Source of the DNA: Tilletiopsis washingtonensis
Taxonomy: Eukaryota > Basidiomycota > Exobasidiomycetes > Entylomatales
Assembly: GCF_003144115.1 (NCBI RefSeq)
Contig: NW_020312019.1
Span: 92,787 to 156,786 of the forward strand
Length of the DNA stretch: 64,000 nucleotides
Reading direction: 5' to 3'
Position numbers and translations under genes: made by a program. Below the pieces are notes generated by a model, which was not told where the DNA came from, ran no database searches, and saw nothing but the letters and a program-made list of their open reading frames with translations. Below, piece after piece: positions 55,191 through 64,000 of the stretch; position 1 is the stretch's first letter, and each line of letters starts with the position of its first letter.

Positions 55191-56081
55191 GGCGGCGGCG
55201 GCGCTCTGGAGCAGCGAGGAGGGAATGCTGGGCGGCTGGTGGGTGGGGTGAGAGCAGGGGCAGCTAAGGGCAAGGGATGCGGTGCTTGCTCGAGGAAGGG
55301 AGCGGCTGTCTGGTAGCGGACAGGGGAGAGGGTGGTGGTGGTGGTGCGTTGAAAGGAGGGAGCAGCGGCGGCAGCACGCCGGCAGGGGCGCCCTCTTAAG
55401 CGCGGCGAAGGCAGCGCCAGCGGCGCTGGCGGAGCAGGAGCAGGCGGGCGAGAGCGAGCAAGGGCAACGCCGAGCAGCAACGGCTGGCCTGCTGCACCCC
55501 GGATCGCGGCATCGAGCGGCATGCACGCGCCGCACCGGCCGGCGAGCAGCCGCGCCCGGTGGAGTAAGAGTTGCCGCACGCTGCTCGCACGACCGGTGCT
55601 CCACCTCCCTGCCTCCGTCCCTGCTCGACCCGGCGCCATGACTCGCAGCCCAGCTCTCGCTGCATCGCATTCTTCCCTGTTGCTCGTCTACACCCTCTCT
55701 CACTCGCCCTGACTCGACGGCGGAGAGAGCGTCTCGCCATGCCGTCGTCACGCTGCGCCGTGCCGGTGGAGGGCCCCGCATGGCCGAGCCCCTGCCCTGC
55801 CTCGGCTTCCTTTCACACCTCGCGCCGACGCCGCTGATGCGCTGCAGATCGCAGCCACGCCTCGCGCAGCCTGGCGCCGCCCGCCTCGTCCGCCTCCGCT
55901 TCGTCCGCGCGCCGCCGCTCCCACGTGGCCGGAGCGTGGGAGCGGCCCGTCGCGGAACTCGGGCGAGGCGTGCAAGCCACGTGACGATGCCTCGTAAGAA
56001 GTGCGGCTGCTGCTGCTCCTTCTCCACCTCTTGCCGAGCACACGCCTCTTCCACCTCCTCCTGCTCCTTCCTCTCTCCTTC
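55191..56081. other. Divergent promoter region ICL1 / Sls1-like gene
   Basis: About 0.9 kb. A (GGT)5 run lies near 55331-55345, upstream of ICL1. No canonical TATA box or RNA gene recognised. Carbon-source control of ICL1 would act from here, but I see no site I can name. Confidence 0.4.
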
Positions 56082-58784
56082 ATGGCGACGCCGCTCCGTC
56101 TGCTGCGCGGACAGGCCAGCGTGCTGCGTTCGCCTTCGCCATGGCTGGCGCGCAGCCTCTCCTCCGCCGCCTCCGACGTGCTTGCTGCAGCCGAGGCACA
56201 GGCTGCTTCTTCCTCGAAGCGGCCCGCCGAGGAAGACGCGAGAGTGCGCAGTGCCTCTTCCTTCCCTGCCGAGCCCGCCTCGAGCGTCATCGATGTGGCA
56301 GCCTACCTTGCGCAAGTCAGCAAGGAAGTCGACGGAGGTCGAGGACATGCCGACGAGTCCGTCGAGCTGGCCGAGCTCGACGCTGTCGTTGAGCGCGCCG
56401 CACGAAAGTGTATGCGTCGACGGCGGTCCAGACGCACTCCGGCGGGTGAGGTGGATGAGGAACTCAAGCGGGTGGCTACACTGTGGAAGGAGACGTACAG
56501 AGAGGTAGCGAAGGCCTTCACGAGGACACAGCTCGGACAGCTGATCAAGCTGGCGGGGATCAAAGGCGCATCGACGGGAGCCAAGGAGATGCTGGTGCGC
56601 AAGATCTTACTCAACTACGTCGAGCTTCAAGATCCCACTGCTGCCTCTTCTCTTTCCCATGCGAACCCTTCGCCTTCTCGCGCAGCCTCGAAAGCAGCCG
56701 TCGAGGCACATCGACAGACATTGCCGATGCGCAGATCCGAGGCTTGGCTCTTCGCGACCCAGGTGCCGTTTGGCACGGTGCGCAAGCAACTCAGATTGGG
56801 AGCGGCCGACGCGCAAGTGCTGCGCGCGGAGATGGGATTTGAGATGATGCTCAAGGCGGCAAGTGATGAGCAGCTGCAGAAATTGACGAAGTGGCTGGAG
56901 GAGTGGAAGTCTGTGAGTTCTGCTTGCGAAGCTGCGACGGGCCGCTCGAGGCGAGGCGAGCATGACTGCGCATGCTGACGAGCGTGAACGTCAGACGATC
57001 ACTCGCACCACCATCACCCTCTCCTCACTCTTCGCTCCGAACGTCGCACGCCCCGACGCCATCCCCGTGCGCGTACTGCGCGACATCTGTTCCGCGTCCG
57101 ACTGCTTCCTCACCAACGTCACGCTCGAGTCTGAGCCAGACGTCGACGGCGCCTCGCACGAGCCCAGCGTGCGCATCGATGCGCTCACACCGAGCTCACA
57201 CCAGCGTGCGCTCTCTCTCCTTCGCGCATGGGCCCATGACGCTGCGAGTCAAAGGCTGCTGTTGGCGTACGAGCCTAGCGCGGCCGAACAAGAACTGGCT
57301 CTACCGCTGCACGAACCCACGTACGCCTTCATCCCGCACGCGGCTGTACAGCCAGTGCCGCCACTCAGTCGGCGCGAAGGCTTGACGTGGCGCATGACAC
57401 GGCAGTACAAAGCCTGGGAGCTCGGCAATGCCGCGCCGCCACGACAGTTGAGGAAGGTGCAGGATGAGCAGGCGATGGCAGAGGTGTGGAAGAAGCTGGA
57501 CGCAGCTGAGGAGGTCGAGGTGAGTCTGCGGCGTAAGATACGAGCGTCTAGGCGCGTCTCGCTGAGCTTGGTCCTAGCTGCAGGACGCCTCCTACACGCG
57601 TGAGGTCCACTTCGGGCACTTCCTCTACTCTTCCGACTCTGCCACCTCCCTCCTCCAGCCTCCGCTTTCCGGACAGTGGGCGCTCGCTCCAGCGCTTGCC
57701 GAGCTCGCAAGCGAGCAAGTGGCGCCGCTCTTCCATCCTGCGCATCCGCCCTTGGTACTGAGTCTCGCGCGCTCTGCACACGTGCCCGCACTCGATCCGA
57801 ACATGGGCCTGGGCGCAAGGAAGTCGTCGCAGCGACTGCAGCTGGCCAGATTGACGTATAGAGATGAGCAGGGCAAGATGCTCGTGGTGGACGTGGAGCA
57901 GCCGGTTCCGGAAGCGTTCGAGGAACAGAAGGCGAAGGCCGCAGCGACGTCTGGATCATCGACGAATGCTTCGCAGGATGACGAGATCACCGCCCGGTGG
58001 GCTACCTCCTCCGCACCGCAAAACGACGCCAAGGCCGATCCGCTCGATGAACTCGCAGACGTGCTCGAGGGCATGCTGCGCGATGACCCGTTCGACGAGG
58101 CAGCATCGTCAGGCACGACGTCCGATGCAACAGCTGCGAAGCGCCAACGACCTGCACATGCGGATCTGCTGCAGACGTACTGGCGGGTGGCAAGGGAGGC
58201 GGACGTGCTGGTGCCTGATTCGTGAGTCGCCTTGATGCACAGCTCTTGCGGTGCGGCGCGCTCACGTCGTCAACGTAGGCCGATCGACATGCGCCTCATC
58301 TCGTGCGCTGCGGTGCCGCTGCCTGCGGAGACGGAGATGGACGTTGCAGACGCACTGGGAGAGTTCGTCGAGCAGTGGGCGCAGCTGGTGAAGCGGTTCG
58401 ACAAGTAAGTCCAACCGACTTGCAGCTGCGGTCGACTCCCGTGGCTGACCACTCCTGGTTCTCAGGAACGCGGCGACCAAAGCGCAAGCGCAGCACACTG
58501 CTCCTCCAGTCCCACTCTCACACGAGGTCAACCCCATCGTCCCCTCCGCCCTCGTCCTCTCAAACGGCACGACACTGCAGCTGCAAAGCGCAGTGTCTCT
58601 GTCGCGCCACGAACTCGTCTTCTCCGCGGCGACGCTGCGCATCGACGGCGTCATGGCCGACGGCGACTCTGCGCCGCGCCAAGAGGCCTCGCTCGTCCTT
58701 GACGCGGACTGTGCGTGGGACCAGACGGCGATGCTCATCAAGGACGTCCTTGATGGACAGTACAGGACGCTGCGCGCTCGGTGA
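56082..58784 (+). CDS. Mitochondrial protein, possibly Sls1-like
   Basis: Five exons (56082-56912, 56995-57519, 57584-58221, 58279-58404, 58466-58784) give 812 residues. The N-terminus is a clear mitochondrial presequence (RLLRGQASVLR, WLARSLSSAAS). A helical segment at about 145-185 (KAFTRTQLGQLIKLAGIKG, AKEMLVRKILLNYVEL) resembles the N-terminal domain of Sls1, a mitochondrial inner-membrane protein that couples transcription to translation. The rest is mixed alpha/beta, with YTREVHFGHFLYSS midway and an acidic linker (DELADVLEGMLRDD). The C-terminal part has strand-like stretches (ALVLSNGTTLQLQSAVSL). Introns are 57-82 nt and all joins keep frame. Mitochondrial location is well supported; the Sls1 identity is tentative. 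Confidence 0.65.
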
Positions 58785-58919
58785 GCGTGTCGGCGACAGC
58801 GGACGGGCATGCGATGGACGATGCTCCTTGCGAGAGCTGCAAATGCAACGCCATCATCGCCTCGCGGATCGACCTCAGCAGCGAACACATGCCTCGAGCA
58901 CCGTAGGCGTGGGACAGTG

Positions 58920-59913
58920 CTTGGCGGCGGCTGATGAGGCATGCACGTGATGGACGGTGCGGTGGAGAGAAACGCCAAGCCCCAACACCCGTGCCAAGCG
59001 CTGCGAGATGCGTGCATGCGCTGTTCGTGGGAGCAGCTGCGTGCCAAGAACGTGGGTTGTGCGGCGCGCGGAGCGTGCATCAGCGCCTTCGAGGGGGGCG
59101 CGAGACTGAGCACCGGCGCGGGGGCGGCTTGAGCGGCCCGCGCCCGCCTGCTGAGAGATGATGACAAGGGGAGTCGCGAACGGCGAAGAGGAGGAGACGG
59201 AGCTCCGGCGCTGCCGCGAGCACGAAGGCGGAGTTGAGGCGCGGCAGAGCGGTGCCGGGGCACGAGAGGAGAGGAAGCCGCCGCCAAGGCTGGCTCCCCG
59301 GACGTGCCGCTGCGTCAGGCACGCCGCCTGTCTGCCGCGGCACAAGAGGCATCTCGCCAGTGTGGGCAGCGCCCATTGCGTCAACCCTCCGGCGTCGGCA
59401 GCGCAGGTGCAGCCAACGCGGCGATCGCATGGCTCCTCTTCTCGCCCGCGCTCAGCCCGCGCAAGGATCGCTGCTGCGAGCCACGAAGCTGAAGCACAAA
59501 GCGGTGTGCGCGCGGCGTGCGGGCTGCTGTGTGCCGAGCTCGGCTCAGGGCGCAAATGCGGCGAGCGTGTACCACGGCAAATGCTGACACGGCCGGCGTG
59601 ACTTGAGTGCGTGCGCGCTGCCGCGGCCTTCGGGCTCCCGCCTCTGGCAGGCGCCGAGTCGGGACGCGCGGCGTGGCAGGCGCACACTGGGCGCGTGCCG
59701 CCAGATCGCCGTGGTCTTGGCACGGCGGTGCCGGCTGGGCGAGCCAAGCCTTGCGCCGCGCAGGCAGCCGAGCAGCCGGCCGCGGTGGATGCGTCTCCAG
59801 CACCCAGAGGCGCGAGGCGGCAGCCCTCAGAGCGCGCAGCAGCATCGCAGCGCACCTCATCCCGCCCCCACCGCCTGCCGCCGCCGCCGCTCTCGCCCAC
59901 CACCAACGCCAAG
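58920..59913. promoter_or_regulatory. Cluster of eight candidate PacC sites (GCCAAG)
   Basis: Cores at 58920 (minus), 58974, 58993, 59043, 59283, 59716 (minus), 59743 and 59908, each 6 nt. GCCARG is the established PacC/Rim101 recognition core. The cluster lies directly upstream of the pacC gene, suggesting autoregulation. Some of the 3' copies may fall in the transcribed leader. Confidence 0.5.
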
Positions 59914-60015
59914 CCGTCGCGGCGCCCACTCCGTCCTCCGCTCCACCACCGCTCGCCGCACACTCACACGCCCCGCTTCACCACCGCGCCCTCTCCACAG
60001 CCCCAGACTCAACCT

Positions 60016-60036
60016 CCCACCACCACCACCACCACC
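60016..60036 (+). repeat. CCA/ACC trinucleotide run in pacC leader
   Basis: About six ACC units in the pyrimidine-rich leader, roughly 45 nt before the pacC ATG. Confidence 0.55.
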
Positions 60037-60078
60037 TTCTCTCACCTCGCCCGGCGCGTCTCCACCCCGCGCTCGGCC

Positions 60079-62833
60079 ATGTCGAATCATCTCAGTCCCT
60101 CTGCGCGGAGCGACTTCAGCGCCTCCTCCTCGCACCTCTACAGCAGCAGCAGCAGCAGCTCGCTCGGCGCCTCGCCCGCCGGCGCGCCCACGATGAGCAC
60201 CGCCGCCAGCTCGACGCACTCCGACAGCGAGGACTCGCCGCGCCGCGCCTCGCCCGACGCCGCCAAGAACACGCTCTGCCAGTGGGACGGCTGCGGCGAC
60301 GCATACAGCGACGCAGAGGAGCTCTACCGCCACCTCTGCGACGACCACGTCGGCCGCAAGAGCACCAACAACCTCTGCCTCACATGCAAGTGGACCGGCT
60401 GCGACGTCAGCTGTGCCAAGCGCGACCACATCACCAGCCACCTGCGCGGTGAGTCAGACAGATGCACGCGGCTGGGCCGACATTGTCGCCGGCGCAGTTG
60501 CCCGCATGTCTCCATGCTCATCATGACTCCACGCAGTGCACACGCCGCTCAAGCCGCACTCGTGCGATGCATGCGGCAAGACGTTCAAGCGGCCGCAGGA
60601 CCTCAAGAAGCATGAGCGCATCCACACCGAGGCGCACCAGATGGCACAGGCGGCGCGCCAGAAGGGCCCGCACTCGTACGGCATCGCCGACCCCGTCGCC
60701 TACAACGCCTTCCACCTCGCCGCCGCACAGGCCAGCCAGCCGGGCGCCACGGGCCCGGCGCCGAGCTTCGGCTACCCGTTCATGGGCGGCTACGCGGCCG
60801 GCGCGCCGCCGCAGCACCGCTTCTCGCATCCCGTCTCGCACCACTCGGCCGTCGGCTACCCGGCGCTCAGCAACCACGCCACCGCTGTGTGGGCGCAGCA
60901 GCACACGCCCGGCATCTCGCCCATGGGCACGCAGCACTACGGCGCCGGCGGGCCGAGCTACTTTCAGCACGGCGAGATGAAGCCCGGCTCGTACCTGCAC
61001 TACGCGCCCGAGCGGCCCAAGCACGGCGACGATCCGACGTCGTACATGGGCCTCTCGCGCGGCGCCGCCGGCCAGAAGCGCTCGTGGGAGGACACGGTCG
61101 ACGTCACGCGCGGCTTCTTCAACGACGTCGGCAACAAGCACATGCGCCCGACGTACGACGCCAACATGGCGCAGCGCCTCGAGCACACCTTCGCCAACGG
61201 CATCGACGACGCCTCGCTCGCCGCGCTCTTCTCCTCCGTCGACGGCCATGGCGCTCCGCCGCAGTCGTACGCCGGCCATCCGCACGCCCACCAGGCGCAG
61301 CAGCCGTCGCAGCCGGCCGCCAGCGCGGCCACCTCGGCCGCGCTCAACGCCCTCCTCGCGCAGAACACCATGGCAGGCTCGCAGCACGCCGGCCGCATGT
61401 CGCTGCCCGACTCGTTCAAGAAGACGGACCTGGCCGAGCTCAACGCCTTCCTGCTGCAGCTCGGCCACAACGCCTCGACTGGCCTCGCCGCCGCCACGGC
61501 CTCGTCATCGTCGGCCACGCCGAGTGTCGCCGCCGCGACCAACGGCAGCAGCACGGTGCACACGCCCGCCAGCCACGCCTCGAGCGAGCCGTCGAATCCG
61601 TTCGACATGCAGAACCTCAGCCAGTACGGCCTCAGCGACATCCCCGGCTTCGACGAGAGTCTCTTCAACTTCTCGGCAGGCACGCCCGACGCTGGCGTGG
61701 CGCAGCAACAGCCTTCGCACCCGCAGTGGCAGAATGGTCGTCCCATCGCCCAGCTGCCCTCGCGCGGCCTGCAGCATGGCAGCACGCAGTACCCCTCGGC
61801 AGCGATGTCCGGCTACAACGGCGCCGACAACGTCTCATACCCATCCTTCGACCGTCTGCGCGCCTCGCACGGCCACACGCTCGTGCCGCAACTGGCAGCC
61901 AAGGACATCGGCGCAGCCAACTACCGTCGCGTCGAGGCGCTGACGCGTGCCGCGCCGCTCGATGTCGCCCGCAGCCTCGAGGTGTCGTCGGTGCGCGACG
62001 TCAAGGCCGAGGACAGTGATGATGAGATGACGGACGTCGAGGCTCGCAAGCCCAGCACAAGCTCGACGCGCTTCTCGCCTCGTGGCGCCTCGGTCGAGTC
62101 CTCGGAGACCAGTCCGCGGGCAGCGAGCCACGGTCTCTACCGTCAGCTTCCGGCGCTCAACGCTCACCGTGGCAGTGCGGCCAGCATCAGCTCGATTCTC
62201 TCCACGTCGACGACGCGTGCCTCGCACCGTGCCACGCCGTACTCGAGCTCGATGCGTCTGAGCGGCAGCATCAGCTCGCACGGCGCCGCAAGCAGTCTAG
62301 GCTCGCACTCTCCCTCGCCGCCTGCTTCCACGGTCGATGAGGATGAGCGTCCGTCTACGTCTTCATCGACGCTGTACCCGCGTCTCGGCTCCGTCGAGCC
62401 TTCCGGCTCCGTGTCGGACATCGCCGACGACGTTGCGGCGCTCGACGTCGGCGCATCCATCCCCGTCGATGTGCGCATGCAGCATGTGCGTCTCATTCGC
62501 GACCTGCTCGTCGCCCTCAACTTCCCCGAGCGTGCTCGCGAGATGGCTGCTGCCGCGGCCGCCACACGTCCCGCATCGCCCTCGACCAAGCTGGCGCCTC
62601 TGCGCCTCAACACCTCGACGGCGGCGGCAGCGGCGGCGGCGCACGACGAGGCGGAGGGATCGGACGAGGCAAAGACGCCGACGCTGGCGCCCGTGGAGCT
62701 GGCGGACGACAAGGACGAGTCGGAGCAACGCCGCCTGCCTGCCATTGCAGAACTGCTGCGCTCGGTGCCGCCGGTGTCGCGCGATGGCAACAACCCGCTG
62801 GCGGGCCGGCCTTACATGGACATCGACGTCTAA
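60079..62833 (+). CDS. pacC: pH-response C2H2 transcription factor PacC/Rim101
   Basis: PacC is proteolytically activated at alkaline pH and binds GCCARG. Two exons (60079-60448, 60537-62833) give 888 residues. Three C2H2 fingers start near residue 67: [39 protein letters not shown] with [10 protein letters not shown], and [22 protein letters not shown], the PacC/Rim101 signature. The intron falls inside the second/third finger linker ([11 protein letters not shown]). Two YPX[L/I] motifs, YPAL at about 231 and YPRL at about 737, match PalA/Rim20 docking sites. The C-terminal half is Ser/Ala-rich with an acidic stretch ([11 protein letters not shown]). The frame is open upstream, so the start is the Met before the Ser-rich N-terminus. 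Confidence 0.93.
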
Positions 62834-63213
62834 AACAACGTCTTTCCCACATCCGCCTCATGCTTGGCTCGTCTGCTATCCATCGCAATCTCCGTCGTCA
62901 CCGCCTCGGCATCGCACCCGCCGCTCTCGTCTTCCGTCACCGTTCCCGCACGCCCGTTGTCTGGCTCTCTTTTTCCTGCTCCGGGCCTGCCCCCCTCATG
63001 TACAACGCTCTCTCCACTCTCTGTTTGTGCTCGCTGCCTCACTCTCTCTCGCTCCGCTGTCTCATGGTATTGGAACCTACACCGCCAGGCTGGCTTCGCC
63101 GCCTCGCAACCTGTCTTGTCATACCTCTTCTCCGTGCGAGATCAGATGCTTGACCAGCTCATCACATTCGTTCAGAGTGACCAGCAAGCCGCGCGAATGA
63201 AGCACAGGCCCGC
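62834..63213. other. Convergent intergenic region pacC / right-edge gene
   Basis: About 0.38 kb between two stops, mostly 3' UTR, pyrimidine-rich on the plus strand. Nothing else seen. Confidence 0.5.
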
Positions 63214-63960
63214 TCAAAGCCCAATGCCGCTGTCGACGCTCCCTCTTCGCCCTCTTCCTTGTCGCGCCACCGGCTCGTTGGCGCCAAGGGAAGTATACCC
63301 GGCCGCTCCCTCTGCTCGACGCAGAGGGGCGAGCTGCCATTGTCCCGCCGACGTGAGCGAGAGCAAGCGTTGGGCGCCGGCTGGTGGTCTTGCCGCTGCC
63401 GCGTCTGGCGAGTCGGACGAGGTCGCAGCGACGGACGAGGAGAGATGGAAGGAGACCCACTCTCCTCCTCCTCCTCCTCCCGGCGCAGCATAGCGCACAG
63501 TCACGTCGTCAAAGCCGATGAGCGATGCCGATCCGTCGGCTGCGGCTGCGTCTGCCTCTGCGTGCAGAACGTCTGCGTCTGCCTCCTCGCGGCGCGCAGC
63601 AGCAAGGGGCGCGAGAATGACGCTGCCGACGCTATCGCGCGATGCATACGAGACGCATACGTGCCGTAGCGGTGCATCGAGCTGCAGTGTTCCCAGCGTC
63701 CACCTGGGACTCGGCTCGGGCAGCTCTTCTTGCGAGAGGAAGGAGAGGGAAGCACAGCGAAAGCCCGCTGCGTCGACGTGCGCATCCGTGGCGACGACGG
63801 AGCGAGGGGCGGCAGCTTCGGAAGAGGAGGCGGCGTCGATCAACAGAGAGACGTCGTGGCAGCGGAACAGCTCGATGCTGGAGGTGAGCAGACGAGTGCG
63901 GAGCTCGATGGCTAGCGAGCCACTCTCATCTTGCACGAGTTGGAGCAGGACTGATTTCAG
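63214..63960 (-). CDS. Unrecognised protein, 3' exon (5' part beyond right edge)
   Basis: A 249-codon terminal exon read leftward. The frame has no convincing Met at its start. Instead a GTGGCACAG acceptor with a pyrimidine-rich lead precedes CTG AAA at 63960, so upstream exons lie past the edge. The first 45 residues look structured (LLQLVQDESGSLAIELRTRLL, SIELFRCHDVSLLID), followed by strand-like ASLSFLSQEEL and HVCVSYASRDSVGSVILAPL. The tail is Gly/Ala/Ser-rich and ends basic then acidic (RQGRGRRGSVDSGIGL). I cannot name the family. It is convergent with pacC. Confidence 0.6.
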   Translation of the reverse strand: MKSVLLQLVQDESGSLAIELRTRLLTSSIELFRCHDVSLLIDAASSSEAAAPRSVVATDAHVDAAGFRCASLSFLSQEELPEPSPRWTLGTLQLDAPLRHVCVSYASRDSVGSVILAPLAAARREEADADVLHAEADAAAADGSASLIGFDDVTVRYAAPGGGGGGEWVSFHLSSSVAATSSDSPDAAAARPPAGAQRLLSLTSAGQWQLAPLRRAEGAAGYTSLGANEPVARQGRGRRGSVDSGIGL

Positions 63961-64000
63961 CTGTGCCACAACGAGAGAAGGGAGGGAAAAGAGGGGGGGG

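Larger units (their letters stand above)
58785..60078. other. Long 5' region of pacC
   Basis: About 1.3 kb between the Sls1-like stop and the pacC ATG. It contains eight GCCAAG/CTTGGC cores (separate entry), a CCA-repeat leader and no recognisable coding sequence, although long spurious frames cross it. Confidence 0.5.

Noticed and set aside
58875-59963. 362-codon minus-strand ORF upstream of pacC
   Set aside because: Low-complexity, no motif, and it crosses the regulatory region; treated as spurious.

Overview
The window looks like nuclear DNA of a GC-rich basidiomycete, most likely Ustilaginomycotina-like (class is inference). Coding third positions are strongly G/C. Introns are mostly 50-60 nt with GTGAGT/GTGCGT donors, CTGAC-type branch points and CAG acceptors. 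The gene set is fungal: PacC, PalI, Sch9 with a C2 domain, Kog1, a SepH/Cdc15-type kinase and a Zn2Cys6 factor. I see no bacterial operons, CRISPR, rRNA, convincing tRNA or transposon.

Left part (1-10.9 kb): the 5' part of RAV1 (minus, running off the left edge), a Zn2Cys6 transcription factor, exosome subunit CSL4 (minus) and the C2-AGC kinase SCH9. From 11.5 to 13.4 kb lies a tandem pair of unrecognised paralogous small genes that share a core motif, a first-intron position and a 5' flank. From 13.4 to 16.7 kb no gene can be called with confidence; the stretch holds a perfect 18-bp hairpin and short tandem repeats.

Middle (16.7-34.5 kb): a sugar-transporter-family MFS gene split into 17 exons, several of 11-24 nt; carnitine acetyltransferase CAT2 with mitochondrial and peroxisomal signals; an unrecognised acidic-tail protein; a NUDCD1-like CS-domain protein; the pH-signalling membrane protein PalI/Rim9; and KOG1/Raptor.

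Right part (35.4-64 kb): an intronless PPR-like mitochondrial protein, the ABC1-family protein CQD1/ADCK2 with an altered KxGQ motif, the septation-network kinase SepH/Cdc15, an RRM-like protein, isocitrate lyase ICL1, an Sls1-like mitochondrial protein, the pH-response factor PacC/Rim101 preceded by a cluster of GCCAAG sites, and the 3' exon of an unknown gene leaving the right edge.

Functional links: PalI and PacC belong to one ambient-pH pathway. Kog1 (TORC1) acts on Sch9. Cat2 and Icl1 handle acetyl units during growth on C2 or fatty-acid carbon. Exons were assigned by reading splice signals, and nearly every multi-exon model sums to a multiple of three with no internal stop.
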